This document shows positions 36,446-46,355 of a stretch of 64,000 nt of DNA, piece by piece. The first letter of the stretch is position 1; each line of letters begins with the position of its first letter. The notes below the pieces were generated by a model, which saw only the letters and a program-made list of their open reading frames with translations, was not told the DNA's origin and did not search any database. Source of the DNA: Mycolicibacter arupensis (GTDB lineage Bacteria; Actinomycetota; Actinomycetes; Mycobacteriales; Mycobacteriaceae); assembly GCF_002086515.1 (NCBI RefSeq), contig NZ_MVHH01000012.1, positions 1 through 64,000 of the forward strand, read 5' to 3'. The position numbers and the translations under genes are program-made.

Positions 36446-37138
36446 TCACACCTTCTGGACCTTCACCGCGTGCGCCATTTCGTAGGGCAGGCTCACGTCA
36501 GCGTGTCCGGGAATCACGATGGTTACGCCGTCATCACCGTCGGCCTGCACGGTCACCCGGGCGTTGGGCACCACACCGGCCTCCTTGAGCCGGGTGATCA
36601 GGTCGATGTCGCCCTGGACGTGTTCGGTCAGCTGGCGAACGACGACCGCGACGGGGGAGCCGGCCGGCAACTCCGTCAGCCGTACCAGATCGGAATCCCA
36701 GCCGCCGGCGTCCGCGCCGAAGCCGAGGTCGGGCAGACCAGGAATGGGGTTGCCGAAAGGCGACGTCGTCGGGTTGTCGAGAACCTGAACCAGGCGCCGT
36801 TCGACGTCTTCGCTCATCACGTGTTCCCAGCGGCAGGCCTCAGCGTGCACTTCTTCGAGGGGCAGGCCGATAACGTCGACCAGCAGGCGCTCGGCCAGCC
36901 GATGCTTGCGCATCACCGAGACCGCCAGCGTGCGTCCCTTTTCGGTGAGTTCCAGGTGCCGGTCGCCGGCCACCTTCAACAGGCCGTCGCGCTCCATCCG
37001 AGATACCGTCTGGCTGACAGTTGGGCCACTTTGTTCCAGCCGCTCGGCTATCCGCGCCCGCAGCGGGGTGACACCCTCTTCCTCAAGGTCGTAGATCGTC
37101 CTGAGGTACATCTCGGTGGTATCAACCAAGTCATTCAT
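36446..37138 (-). CDS. ideR: Iron-dependent regulator IdeR
   Basis: This 230-residue DtxR-family repressor uses Fe2+ to bind iron boxes and control siderophore and storage genes. The winged HTH is at 1-72. Metal ligands M10, H79, E83, H98, C102, E105, H106, E172 and Q175 are all present at the numbering known for mycobacterial IdeR. An SH3-like domain closes the protein. GGAAGG precedes ATG 37138. It lies downstream of sigB on the same strand. Confidence 0.98.
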   Translation of the reverse strand: MNDLVDTTEMYLRTIYDLEEEGVTPLRARIAERLEQSGPTVSQTVSRMERDGLLKVAGDRHLELTEKGRTLAVSVMRKHRLAERLLVDVIGLPLEEVHAEACRWEHVMSEDVERRLVQVLDNPTTSPFGNPIPGLPDLGFGADAGGWDSDLVRLTELPAGSPVAVVVRQLTEHVQGDIDLITRLKEAGVVPNARVTVQADGDDGVTIVIPGHADVSLPYEMAHAVKVQKV

Positions 37139-37272
37139 TCGGCACCTTCCGTCGCAGCTGAGTCTACTTCGCAAGCCAAGGACACGGTGAGAGCGACGTA
37201 CGGACGACGCAACTCCGGCGGGCCACCGAGATCGGCGGCCCGCCGGAGCGGAACTGGCGGCCCTGGGCCGGG

Positions 37273-38238
37273 TCAGCTGGCGTAGGAGCGCAGCCGATCG
37301 GCGCGCTCGCCGTGGCGCAGCTTGGCCATGACCTCGCGTTCGATCTGGCGGACCCGCTCCCGGGACAGGCCGAACAGCTTGCCGATCTGGTCCAACGTGC
37401 GCGGCTGGCCGTCATCCAGGCCGAATCGCAGGCGGATCACCTGGTGCTCACGCTCGTCCAGGGTTGCCAACACACTGCGGATATCGGTGTGCAGCAGCTC
37501 GGAGATCACCGCGTTCTCCGCGGACATCGCCTCAGAGTCCTCGATGAAGTCGCCCAAGGGCGCCTCCTCGTCGGAGCCGACCGGCATGTCGAGGCTGACC
37601 GGGTCACGGCTGTGCTCCAACAGATCGCTGATCTTCTCCGCTGGGATACCTGACTCTGCGGCCAACTCTTCATCAGTGGCTTCGCGCCCCAGCTGCTGGT
37701 GCATCTCACGCTTGATCCGTGCCAGCTTGTTGACCTGCTCGACCAGGTGGACAGGAAGCCTGATGGTGCGGCTCTGGTCTGCCATGCCGCGAGTGATCGC
37801 CTGGCGAATCCACCAGGTTGCGTAGGTGGAGAATTTGAAGCCCTTGGCATAGTCGAACTTCTCCATGGCGCGGATCAGTCCGAGATTGCCCTCCTGAATC
37901 AGATCCAGCAAGGGCATGCCGCGGCCGGTGTAGCGCTTGGCCAGTGAAACCACCAGGCGAAGGTTTGCCTCGAGCAGGTGCCGGCGGGCGGCTTCACCGT
38001 CGCGTACCACCTCCGCCAATTCACGTTTGCGCTTCTCGCCGAAGCGCTTGCGGGTGTCGAGTAGGTGCTGAGCGTACAAGCCGGCTTCGATCCGCTTGGC
38101 GAGCTCCACCTCGTCGGCGGCGTTGAGCAAGGCCGTCTTGCCGATACCGTTGAGGTACACACGCACCAAGTCGGCGGCTGGGCTCTGTGAGTCCAGGTCA
38201 CCGTCGATCCGGCTGGTGGTGGCGTCTGCCTTTGCCAT
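37273..38238 (-). CDS. sigB: RNA polymerase sigma factor SigB
   Basis: This 321-residue group 2 sigma factor for stationary phase and stress resembles SigA but lacks its long N-terminal extension. Regions 1.2 to 4.2 are complete, including [40 protein letters not shown] and [24 protein letters not shown] precedes the ATG. Its promoter at 38280-38306 is of the SigE/SigH type. Confidence 0.98.
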   Translation of the reverse strand: MAKADATTSRIDGDLDSQSPAADLVRVYLNGIGKTALLNAADEVELAKRIEAGLYAQHLLDTRKRFGEKRKRELAEVVRDGEAARRHLLEANLRLVVSLAKRYTGRGMPLLDLIQEGNLGLIRAMEKFDYAKGFKFSTYATWWIRQAITRGMADQSRTIRLPVHLVEQVNKLARIKREMHQQLGREATDEELAAESGIPAEKISDLLEHSRDPVSLDMPVGSDEEAPLGDFIEDSEAMSAENAVISELLHTDIRSVLATLDEREHQVIRLRFGLDDGQPRTLDQIGKLFGLSRERVRQIEREVMAKLRHGERADRLRSYAS

Positions 38239-38279
38239 TGCGGGCCTCCCGTTGATCGGCTTCAGCTGTCACACGTGTT

Positions 38280-38306
38280 AACGCGGAACACGGGTGCAGA
38301 GTTCCC
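38280..38306 (-). promoter_or_regulatory. SigE/SigH-type promoter of sigB
   Basis: On the minus strand GGGAAC, 17 bases, then CGTT fits the ECF SigE/SigH pattern, 42 bases before the sigB ATG. sigB is known to be under SigE/SigH control in M. tuberculosis. Confidence 0.75.
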
Positions 38307-38367
38307 GGCCGATCGCATTTCCACACCACCTGACGTGCGGAAATACGGCGATGACTTTGAGAATGTG

Positions 38368-38784
38368 CTAAGAACCTGTACCGTACGGCGCTTCGCCGCC
38401 GGTCTCACCGCCCGATTTGGGGGATTCCGGGTGCTTCGGCCTTTCCAGGGCGGGCCTGGTGCCGGTGGGGAACAGGGGAGTGCGAGTGGGGGCCGCTTCG
38501 TAACGGCGGGGTTCCTCGGCGCTACGCGGCGGCCGATCGTTGGCGATCAGCACCGCCATCCATGGCAGCGGTATCGAGGCGACCAGGATCAGGACCGAGA
38601 TCAGACCGTTGTGCCACATCCCGTAGGCGATCGCAGCAAGAATCAGCGCAGGCACCCGAAACGCCATCAGTGTCAGATACTTGCGTACCCGCTCGCGGTG
38701 CTGTTGTTCGAAGGACGGAGCGGCCGCGGTGATCAAGACCGGCCGACCCTCGTCGTCGAACCCCAGCTCCGGGCCGTGCCTCAT
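38368..38784 (-). CDS. DUF3099 family membrane protein
   Basis: This 138-residue protein has the DUF3099 start GFDDEGRPVLITAAAPSFEQQHRERVRKYL, two hydrophobic helices (about residues 40-85), and a Pro/Arg/Glu-rich C-terminal tail. ATG 38784 follows the family; ATG 38802 is possible and neither has a good ribosome site. It sits upstream of sigB on the same strand. Function unknown. Confidence 0.82.
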   Translation of the reverse strand: MRHGPELGFDDEGRPVLITAAAPSFEQQHRERVRKYLTLMAFRVPALILAAIAYGMWHNGLISVLILVASIPLPWMAVLIANDRPPRSAEEPRRYEAAPTRTPLFPTGTRPALERPKHPESPKSGGETGGEAPYGTGS

Positions 38785-38862
38785 CACTCCACTGTCCCAC
38801 ATGCCTGCTTCGATGGCACGAGGGGTTTTGGATCACCTCCGGTTCTGGGCACAATGGTGACC

Positions 38863-39108
38863 ATGGGCACAGAGACCGACACCCTTGAGCGCACCGATTC
38901 CGAGGAACGCGTCGACGACGGGAACGATGGCGACACCCCGAAGCACTTCCACTACGTCAAGAAGGACAAGATCGCCGAGAGCGCGGTCATGGGTACGCAC
39001 GTGGTGGCGCTGTGCGGGGAGGTCTTTCCCGTCACCAAGTCGGCCAAGCCGGGCTCGCCGGTCTGCCCGGACTGCAAGCGGATCTACGCGACCCTCAAAC
39101 AGGCTTGA
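38863..39108 (+). CDS. DUF3039 family small protein
   Basis: This 81-residue acidic protein has a conserved core, HFHYVKKDKIAESAVMGTHVVALCGEVF, and a C-terminal CPDC. The His and three Cys could bind zinc. ATG 38863 matches the M. tuberculosis counterpart Rv2708c; ATG 38854 is alternative. Its 3' end overlaps the convergent YihY gene by 14 bases. Function unknown. Confidence 0.87.
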   Translation: MGTETDTLERTDSEERVDDGNDGDTPKHFHYVKKDKIAESAVMGTHVVALCGEVFPVTKSAKPGSPVCPDCKRIYATLKQA

Positions 39109-40042
39109 CCGTATCGGTGTTATCGCCGGCCTGACCGGCCCGCGAGACCACCCAGGTCCGCAACTGGTGCAGATGCGTGGACTGCGCCGGCCATTCCTCT
39201 TGGACGGCGGCATTCAGCTCAGCACCCAGCATGATGGCGAATCCGAGCAGGAACGCGAACAGTAGGAAAGCGATCGGCGTTGCCAACGCACCGTAGGTGT
39301 AGCCGGTACTGGTGATGTAGCGCAGGTAGATCCGCAGCCCCATAGTCGCCACCACGAACACCGTGGTGGCCAGCAGGGCGCCGAACACCAGGCGGTGTGA
39401 CGGCAGTGGCTTGGGCAGCGACACCCGGTAGAGGACGGTCACGGCCAGCCACAGGCCCAGCACGAGGGCCGGGTAATAGCCGAACCGCAATACATCTGTC
39501 CACTGCGCCGGGAGGCGCTCGGCCACCGCATGCGGTCCCAGCGCCGCCAGAGGCGCAGTCGCCACCGCGATCATCAGCATCGCGACATACAGACCCAGGG
39601 CGAAGAAGCGTTGTCGCACCGGATGCCGCAGTGGGGTCTGATCGTGGGCCTCGACCACCGAATCGACAAAGGCCGAGATTGCCGAAGACCCGGCCCACAG
39701 CGAGATCACAAAACCCAGCGAGACCACCTCGCCTCTGGCGTTGGCCACGATGTCGCGCACGGTCGGCTCGATGATCTCCACCACGACGTTCTTGGAGAAG
39801 AAGCTGCTGGCCATGCCGATCAGCCGGTCCTGGATGGTCGCCAGAGTGTCCGGTCCGAATAGTGGCGCCACGTAGGACAGACTGCCCAACATTCCCAGCA
39901 GCAACGGCGGCAGCGACAACACCGACCAGAAGCCCGCCTGCGCCGACTCGGCGAAGATCGAGTCGTCCCAGCTCTTCGTCAAGGTCCGCCGTGCAATACG
40001 CAGCAGGTGATGACGGGAGGCTTTGGGGATCTGGTCACTCAT
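39095..40042 (-). CDS. YihY/BrkB family integral membrane protein
   Basis: This 315-residue protein has about six membrane helices with the family segment SAISAFVDSVVEAHDQTPLRHPVRQRFFALGL and the late YGALATPIAFLLFAFLLGFAIMLGAELNA. The family was once annotated as ribonuclease BN but is a membrane protein of unclear role. ATG 40042 follows a TTG. It is convergent with the DUF3039 gene. Confidence 0.88.
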   Translation of the reverse strand: MSDQIPKASRHHLLRIARRTLTKSWDDSIFAESAQAGFWSVLSLPPLLLGMLGSLSYVAPLFGPDTLATIQDRLIGMASSFFSKNVVVEIIEPTVRDIVANARGEVVSLGFVISLWAGSSAISAFVDSVVEAHDQTPLRHPVRQRFFALGLYVAMLMIAVATAPLAALGPHAVAERLPAQWTDVLRFGYYPALVLGLWLAVTVLYRVSLPKPLPSHRLVFGALLATTVFVVATMGLRIYLRYITSTGYTYGALATPIAFLLFAFLLGFAIMLGAELNAAVQEEWPAQSTHLHQLRTWVVSRAGQAGDNTDTVKPV

Positions 40043-40117
40043 GACCAACCCAGCATTCCTGACAAGCGCTGCTATCGCACAATCGGCGCAGCCGGGCGTG
40101 TTGCGTCTGGTTCCCGG

Positions 40118-40312
40118 TTACGCCTCAGTCGACGCACTGACCTGAATCACGGCGGCCAGCTCGATCAGCTTGGCCTCGTGTTCGTTGGCGTGGTGCTGGC
40201 AGAAGAGAAGTTCGGCTCCGGAGGGCAGTGTGGCGCGTACCCGAGCGGCTGCGCCGCACCGGTCGCATCGATCAGCCCGAGTGAGTTCAGGACTGGTCAG
40301 AGTCGCGTTCAT
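40118..40312 (-). CDS. DUF7455 small zinc-ribbon-like protein
   Basis: This 64-residue protein has CDRCGAAARVRATLPSGAELLFCQHH, a CxxC plus CxxH arrangement that would bind one zinc. GGAGG lies 5 bases before ATG 40312. Such proteins are conserved near sigB and sigA in mycobacteria; the function is unknown. Confidence 0.85.
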   Translation of the reverse strand: MNATLTSPELTRADRCDRCGAAARVRATLPSGAELLFCQHHANEHEAKLIELAAVIQVSASTEA

Positions 40313-40431
40313 GGGCTCCTCCGTTCTCGCGGTTGTCGTCAAGTGTGTCAGACGCTGGGGAGTTCGGCGTTGTTCCCCGCTTCGGCTGTGTCGTGTCTCA
40401 CCCCGGAAACCCGTGCGGCAGGATCGGTGCC

Positions 40432-40785
40432 ATGAAGCCCGCCGAGATCTTCGTGCACCTCTGTAGCGTCGGCGACTGGGCCCAGGCGCAGGCGTCTGGC
40501 GCGCTGCGTCCGGAGTCGTTGGACAGTGTCGGGTTCGTTCATCTGTCGACTCCGCAGCAGGTTCACCTGCCCGCAAATCGTCTCTATCGAGGGCGTACGG
40601 ATCTGGTGTTGCTGCAGGTCGATCCGGTCAGAGTCGGCGCGCCGGTGCGTTGGGAGCCGGGTGTCCCCGGCGATCCGGAGGCGATGCTGTTTCCCCATCT
40701 GTACGGGCCCTTGCCCGTCGAAGCGGTGGTCGGTGTCAGCGAGTATCGGCCTGGCCCGGACGGTGATTTCGGCTCGCCCGATTGA
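40432..40785 (+). CDS. DUF952 family protein
   Basis: This 117-residue protein has the DUF952 signature: IFVHLCSVGDWAQAQASG near the start, GFVHLSTPQQV with the conserved His, and PHLYGPLPVEAV near the end. The fold resembles ADP-ribosyltransferase-like proteins, but activity is unproven. ATG 40432 has a poor ribosome site. Its last 50 bases overlap the gene below. Confidence 0.85.
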   Translation: MKPAEIFVHLCSVGDWAQAQASGALRPESLDSVGFVHLSTPQQVHLPANRLYRGRTDLVLLQVDPVRVGAPVRWEPGVPGDPEAMLFPHLYGPLPVEAVVGVSEYRPGPDGDFGSPD

Positions 40786-41023
40786 GGTTGATCGGGGTGG
40801 TCGGCTTGGCCGCCGATGCCCGGGTCAGTTCGCTACGGGCGAACGTCGTCTGCGCCCTGTTGATCAGCACTGCGGGCACCTTCGGCCAGGCGCCGGCCAC
40901 GGCGTTGATCGCTTCGAGGACAGCGGGATTGAGGTCGGCCTCGGGCGGAACCCGGTGGCCATGGGTGGCGGCACGCTTGAGCAGCGCGGCGAAAGTCTGA
41001 GGCGACGCGTCATCCGGCGGCAT
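40736..41023 (-). CDS. Small hypothetical protein
   Basis: This 95-residue reading starts MPPDDASPQTFAALLKRAATHGHRVPPEADLN and is helical and Ala-rich with a basic tail. It overlaps the 3' end of the DUF952 gene by 50 bases, and the start is uncertain (41023 or 41047). It fills the gap between DUF952 and the methyltransferase. I do not recognise a family, and the call rests on composition and position. Confidence 0.4.
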   Translation of the reverse strand: MPPDDASPQTFAALLKRAATHGHRVPPEADLNPAVLEAINAVAGAWPKVPAVLINRAQTTFARSELTRASAAKPTTPINLNRASRNHRPGQADTR

Positions 41024-41061
41024 GCTCGGCGATCCTACGCCGAGCATGCCGGGACCGGCTT

Positions 41062-42144
41062 TCAGACAGCCCGGGCTTCGACGATCGCCAGCGGGCTGGT
41101 GGTGGGGACCACCCGCACCAGTTCGAATCCAGCTTTGGACAGCAGCTCTGCGTACTGGCGCCGGGTCCGCTCCTGCCCGCCCGCGGCAACCAACATCTCG
41201 AGGTCGAGTACCAGGCCAAGATGCGGGGGCGCTCCTTCGGGCAGCACCATCTCGAACAGCAGTACCTTGCCGCCGGGCGCGATGGCGGTGCGGACATTGC
41301 GCAGGATCTCCAGAGACTGTTCGTCGTCCCAGTCATGGATGACCGTCTTGAGCAGATAGGTGTCGCCGCCGGCGGGGACGGACTCGAAAAACGATCCACC
41401 GCGGACCTCGCAGCGCGCTGTCACCCCGGCTGCGGCCATGGCCGCACCGGAGCCGGCCACCACTTGGGGCAGGTCGAACAGCACGCCGCGGGCCTGAGGG
41501 GCCGCACGCAGCACCTCCGCAAGCAGCGCGCCGTGGCCGCCGCCCACGTCCACGATCAGCTTGCTGCGGCTGAAATCGTATGCCGGGACGGCGCTTTCGA
41601 TGGCAACCGCAGAAGCCCCGGTCATGGCACGGTTGAAGACCTGAGCCAATTCCGGGTCGGTGTCCAGGTAGTCAAAGATGGGCATGCCGCGAACTTTGCC
41701 GACGGCGGTCTCGCCGGTCCGCACGGAGTGCTCCAGATGTGACCAGTGTTCCCGGTGGGCTGGGTCACCGATGAACGCGATCATCGGTGCCACGCTGCCC
41801 GGATTGTCCGAGAGCAGCGTCCGTCCCAGCCGGGTCAGGCCGAAGCGGCCGTCACGGCCAAGGGTGAACACCGACTGGCTGGCCAGAGCGCGCATCAGGC
41901 GATAGGTGGCGCCCGGGTGGGTGTTCACCCGCTGGGCGACCTGTTCGGCGGTCAGGGGTCCGTCGCGGAGCGCGTCGGCGATGCCCAGCCGTACCGCGGC
42001 AGCCAGCGCCTGTCCCACCCAGGGGCCGAACGCCAGTTCCAGGACGGCGACCGAAGCGGGGACCGTGGCCTGGCGGAGACGCTGCAGGCCGCCGCGAAAC
42101 GCGTTGACCGCGTTGAGCACCGCTGCCGGAGGAGTTGGGGCCAT
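41062..42144 (-). CDS. SAM-dependent O-methyltransferase (Methyltransf_2 family)
   Basis: This 360-residue protein has an N-terminal winged-helix dimerisation domain (about residues 45-115) and a catalytic Rossmann domain with LIVDVGGGHGALLAEV for SAM. The catalytic base would be the His in KTVIHDWDDEQ. The family methylates small hydroxylated aromatics such as polyketides and quinones. It lies just downstream of sigA on the same strand. The substrate is unknown. Confidence 0.87.
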   Translation of the reverse strand: MAPTPPAAVLNAVNAFRGGLQRLRQATVPASVAVLELAFGPWVGQALAAAVRLGIADALRDGPLTAEQVAQRVNTHPGATYRLMRALASQSVFTLGRDGRFGLTRLGRTLLSDNPGSVAPMIAFIGDPAHREHWSHLEHSVRTGETAVGKVRGMPIFDYLDTDPELAQVFNRAMTGASAVAIESAVPAYDFSRSKLIVDVGGGHGALLAEVLRAAPQARGVLFDLPQVVAGSGAAMAAAGVTARCEVRGGSFFESVPAGGDTYLLKTVIHDWDDEQSLEILRNVRTAIAPGGKVLLFEMVLPEGAPPHLGLVLDLEMLVAAGGQERTRRQYAELLSKAGFELVRVVPTTSPLAIVEARAV

Positions 42145-42155
42145 GTCCGTGGGGG

Positions 42156-43670
<1,515 letters not shown>

Positions 43671-43693
43671 GTCACGCCCTTCGGTCGGACTGA

Positions 43694-43727
43694 ACTTTCG
43701 GTTGCAGCGTCGTGCGCAACCGAAAGT
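43694..43727. promoter_or_regulatory. Perfect 12-bp inverted repeat in the sigA leader
   Basis: ACTTTCGGTTGC (43694-43705) and GCAACCGAAAGT (43716-43727) are exact reverse complements around a 10-base loop, 23 bases upstream of the sigA GTG. No T run follows on either strand. It may be an mRNA hairpin or a protein-binding operator. Confidence 0.8.
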
Positions 43728-43757
43728 ATCGGGTATGTCGAATGTCGGCTCTATTTC

Positions 43758-43772
43758 AGTTGGTGATCAACT
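43758..43772. promoter_or_regulatory. Second dyad upstream of sigA
   Basis: AGTTG-GTGAT-CAACT is a 5-bp-arm inverted repeat 88 bases before the sigA start, in the 186-base interval between ppgK and sigA. The rest of the interval has no clear -35/-10 pair that I can assign. Confidence 0.35.
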
Positions 43773-43856
43773 GGGATAGTCGCCGCTATCGGTTAGGCGG
43801 CCGCCGTCGACCATTGTAACGACAGGGGAGGGCGGCGATCGTCGAGCGGGCGTTAT

Positions 43857-44666
43857 TCAGCGGGTCATGTCGCCCGAGGATGCCATCGCAGCCCCGACGA
43901 TCCCCGCGCTGTTCTGCAAAGTCGCGGCGACCACCGGCGTGCGGTTGCCCAGTAGCGGCACCCACCGCTCGGCTTTACGGCTGATGCCACCGCCGACGAT
44001 GATCAGATCCGGGCACAGCGCGTCTTCGACCGCCATCAGCACCATGGTCACCTGCGTGGCCCACTTCTCCATGGACCAGTTCTTGCGTTCCTTGACCGAC
44101 GCCGCAGCTCGATGTTCGGCCTCTTTGCCGCCCACTTCGATATGCCCGAGTTCGGTGTTGGGCAAGAGCTTGCCGTTGTGGATCACTGCCGAGCCGATCC
44201 CGGTGCCGAAGGTCAACAACACCACCACGCCTGGCATGTTCTTGCCGGCGCCGAAACGTGCCTCGGCGAGCCCTGCCGCATCGGCGTCGTTGAGGATGGT
44301 GATGGCCTGGCCGGGGAGTTCGGCGGCGATCGCCTCCTGGGCGTTCAGCCCGATCCAGGATTTGTCGACATTGGCCGCCGTGCGTACGACCCCGTCGACC
44401 ACCACGCCCGGGTAAGTGACGCCCAGCGGGCCCGTCCAGCCGAAATCGTGAACCACGGCCGCGACGGTTTGAGCCACCAGCACCGGTGTTGCAGGGCTCG
44501 GTGTGGGCAGCTTGAACCGTTCACCGATCAGGGCGCCGGTGTCGAGATCCACGACACCGCCCTTGATGCCGCTGCCGCCGACGTCGATGCCGAAGCCGCG
44601 TCGCTGACGCCCTGCGCTCACCACCGGGGGCTCACTCGGGGACTGAGCGGGGTCGGTGCCGGTCAT
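43857..44666 (-). CDS. ppgK: Polyphosphate glucokinase PpgK
   Basis: This 269-residue ROK-type kinase phosphorylates glucose with polyphosphate or ATP. The phosphate-1 motif GIDVGGSGIKG is at about residues 26-36. LNDADAAGLAEARFG and LTFGTGIGSAVI carry the glucose and phosphate sites, and NTELGHIEVGG is the metal-binding region. AAGGAG lies before ATG 44666. It lies between cei and sigA. Confidence 0.96.
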   Translation of the reverse strand: MTGTDPAQSPSEPPVVSAGRQRRGFGIDVGGSGIKGGVVDLDTGALIGERFKLPTPSPATPVLVAQTVAAVVHDFGWTGPLGVTYPGVVVDGVVRTAANVDKSWIGLNAQEAIAAELPGQAITILNDADAAGLAEARFGAGKNMPGVVVLLTFGTGIGSAVIHNGKLLPNTELGHIEVGGKEAEHRAAASVKERKNWSMEKWATQVTMVLMAVEDALCPDLIIVGGGISRKAERWVPLLGNRTPVVAATLQNSAGIVGAAMASSGDMTR

Positions 44667-44692
44667 CGGATCTCCTTCTGGCGGATCGGTGG

Positions 44693-45343
44693 TCAGCAGG
44701 TGCCGGAATGGATTTTTGTCAGCAGCGCAGGATCGGGCAGGCCGGTGGCGTCGGGGCGAAGACCGGCCAACGCGGATTCGATGTCGTCGCTGTGGGACAG
44801 GCTGACGAAATCGCCACCGACCGCCAGATCCACCGAGTCGTCGGCGCGGTCGTCGCGAAACAGCTCCGTGCACGGCGCCACCAGCCAGAGTGCTGCCGCC
44901 GCGGCTTGCCCTGCCGGCCCGAACCGGATCTGGCCCTGACAGTCGAGCCGGTCGTCGGCGTAGATCGGGTCGTTGGCGGCCGTCGGCTGGGGGAAGCCGT
45001 CGTCGCGCAGCGCATCGGCGACGTCGGCGGCTTGACCCGCCCTGCCGCTGGCGTTGAGGACGCGCGCCTTGACGTCGGCGAGCTTGGCCGGTGTGGTGCT
45101 GATCATCGCGCTTCGCGGGACCTGGGTGCCCAGTCTGGGTTGGTCCGGCTCGGCAGGGACCGGCGGGGCGTTGCACGCGGCGACCTCGTGGACATCGGCC
45201 GGACGCGTGAGGGCCACCGCCCATGCCACGGCGGTCAACAGCACCAGGGACGCCAGGCCGTAGGCGGCCGGACGATTGTTGCGTCGCCGGAACGGCCGAC
45301 CGTGCTTGTCGAACTCGGTACCGGAAGTGATTTGCGCGACCAC
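44693..45343 (-). CDS. cei: Cell envelope integrity protein Cei
   Basis: This 216-residue protein has a cytoplasmic basic N-terminus (KHGRPFRRRNNRPAAYG), one transmembrane helix at about residues 28-45, and an extracytoplasmic LytR_C-type domain (KARVLNASGRAGQAADVADALRDDGF). In M. tuberculosis Cei (Rv2700) is needed for envelope integrity. GTG 45343 lacks a ribosome site but has a TAGAGT -10 six bases upstream, and a CRP-type site is centred at -61.5. ppgK follows 26 bases downstream. Confidence 0.92.
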   Translation of the reverse strand: MVAQITSGTEFDKHGRPFRRRNNRPAAYGLASLVLLTAVAWAVALTRPADVHEVAACNAPPVPAEPDQPRLGTQVPRSAMISTTPAKLADVKARVLNASGRAGQAADVADALRDDGFPQPTAANDPIYADDRLDCQGQIRFGPAGQAAAAALWLVAPCTELFRDDRADDSVDLAVGGDFVSLSHSDDIESALAGLRPDATGLPDPALLTKIHSGTC

Positions 45344-45349
45344 GTACGC

Positions 45350-45355
45350 ACTCTA
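45350..45355 (-). promoter_or_regulatory. Putative leaderless -10 element of cei
   Basis: TAGAGT on the minus strand ends 6 bases before the GTG at 45343. Confidence 0.5.
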
Positions 45356-45396
45356 GAGGGCGCCGGCGCGAGCGATGACCGTGGTCAGGAATACAA

Positions 45397-45412
45397 TGTG
45401 ACGCAAATCACA
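45397..45412. promoter_or_regulatory. Perfect CRP-type binding site
   Basis: TGTGA-CGCAAA-TCACA is an exact TGTGA-N6-TCACA palindrome between the divergent cei and DUF4193 genes. Its centre is 61.5 bases upstream of the presumed cei transcription start, the classic class I activator distance, and 118 bases before the DUF4193 ATG. Confidence 0.78.
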
Positions 45413-45488
45413 CTTGATCGGGGTGAAATCCGGGCACGAATCATTTGGTGGATGCGTTCGACGCTGGTACAAAGCTCGCGCAGGCTTT

Positions 45489-45518
45489 CGAGGGGACTCG
45501 AGGGGACTTGAGGGGAGA
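45489..45518 (+). repeat. Three tandem 10-bp repeats over the DUF4193 ribosome site
   Basis: CGAGGGGACT, CGAGGGGACT and TGAGGGGAGA follow each other directly and end 4 bases before the ATG at 45523. The last copy supplies the Shine-Dalgarno GAGGGGAG. Confidence 0.75.
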
Positions 45519-45522
45519 AACC

Positions 45523-45825
45523 ATGGCTACCGATTACGACGCCCCGCGGCGCACCGAGACCGACGACGTTTCCGAGGATTCGTTGGAGGAGCTCAAGGCG
45601 CGGCGTAACGAGGCGCAATCCGCCGTGGTCGACGTGGATGAGTCCGAGTCGGCCGAGTCGTTCGAGTTGCCGGGCGCTGACCTCTCGGGCGAAGAACTCT
45701 CGGTACGGGTCGTTCCCAAGCAGGCCGATGAATTCACCTGCTCGAGCTGCTTCCTGGTGCAGCACCGCAGCCGTCTGGCCAGTGAAAAGAACGGTGTGAT
45801 GATCTGCACCGACTGCGCGGCCTGA
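45523..45825 (+). CDS. DUF4193 family protein (Rv2699c-like)
   Basis: This 100-residue acidic protein has a disordered N-terminus ([22 protein letters not shown]) and a C-terminal zinc-ribbon-like domain with CSSC and CTDC. It is widely conserved in actinobacteria with unknown function. The ATG follows a triplicated GAGGGGA ribosome-site repeat. It is divergent from cei and may share the CRP site. Confidence 0.93.
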   Translation: MATDYDAPRRTETDDVSEDSLEELKARRNEAQSAVVDVDESESAESFELPGADLSGEELSVRVVPKQADEFTCSSCFLVQHRSRLASEKNGVMICTDCAA

Positions 45826-45844
45826 CGCGCCCCTTCCCGCTTCG

Positions 45845-46330
45845 TCAGTTCTGCAGTGCCGCCAGCATCCGTTGGGGCTGGCGGCAACTCACCAGCCAGT
45901 ACGGTGTCGGGTCGTCGGGGTCGTCGAGCACGACCAGGAGCATGGGTCCCACCCAGGCGCGGTGCACGACGTACGCCGCCGGATCGAGTTGGCGGCCCAA
46001 CGCCGCGGATTTGGCCGACCGGGGGACTTCGGCGCAGCGTGCGATCGCACTGGTGGGCAGGTGCGCGTCGCCGACCCACAGCTGCTTCTCTCCGCCGTTG
46101 TCGACGACCCGCACCCGAATTCGCCCCAGCCAGAGCAATGCGCCGACGGTGATCGCGAAGAACACCGCGAAAGGCAGCCAGTCAGGCAAGGTGCGCAAGC
46201 CGAGCCGGACTTCGTACGCCATCAGTCCGTTGCCGGCGAATCCCAAGGGCCACCACCACCACGGCACCCATAGCTGCTCGCTGTACTGCACAGTTTGCGA
46301 TGCTCGATGGTTCAGGCGCGATCCCGACAT
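45845..46330 (-). CDS. DUF3093 family membrane protein (Rv2698-like)
   Basis: This 161-residue protein has the conserved [15 protein letters not shown] start, two membrane helices (about residues 20-70), and a cytoplasmic beta-rich domain ending [18 protein letters not shown] 46330 has no ribosome site but a TACTCT -10 lies 7 bases upstream. It is divergent from dut with only 25 bases between the start codons. Confidence 0.87.
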   Translation of the reverse strand: MSGSRLNHRASQTVQYSEQLWVPWWWWPLGFAGNGLMAYEVRLGLRTLPDWLPFAVFFAITVGALLWLGRIRVRVVDNGGEKQLWVGDAHLPTSAIARCAEVPRSAKSAALGRQLDPAAYVVHRAWVGPMLLVVLDDPDDPTPYWLVSCRQPQRMLAALQN

Positions 46331-46337
46331 CCGGCTA

Positions 46338-46343
46338 AGAGTA
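46338..46343 (-). promoter_or_regulatory. Putative leaderless -10 element of the DUF3093 gene
   Basis: TACTCT on the minus strand lies 7 bases before ATG 46330 and overlaps the dut -10 on the other strand by 2 bases. Confidence 0.5.
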
Positions 46344-46347
46344 GTCT
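46342..46347 (+). promoter_or_regulatory. Putative leaderless -10 element of dut
   Basis: TAGTCT fits TANNNT and lies 8 bases before the GTG at 46356; no ribosome site is present. Confidence 0.5.
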
Positions 46348-46355
46348 TGCGCCTC

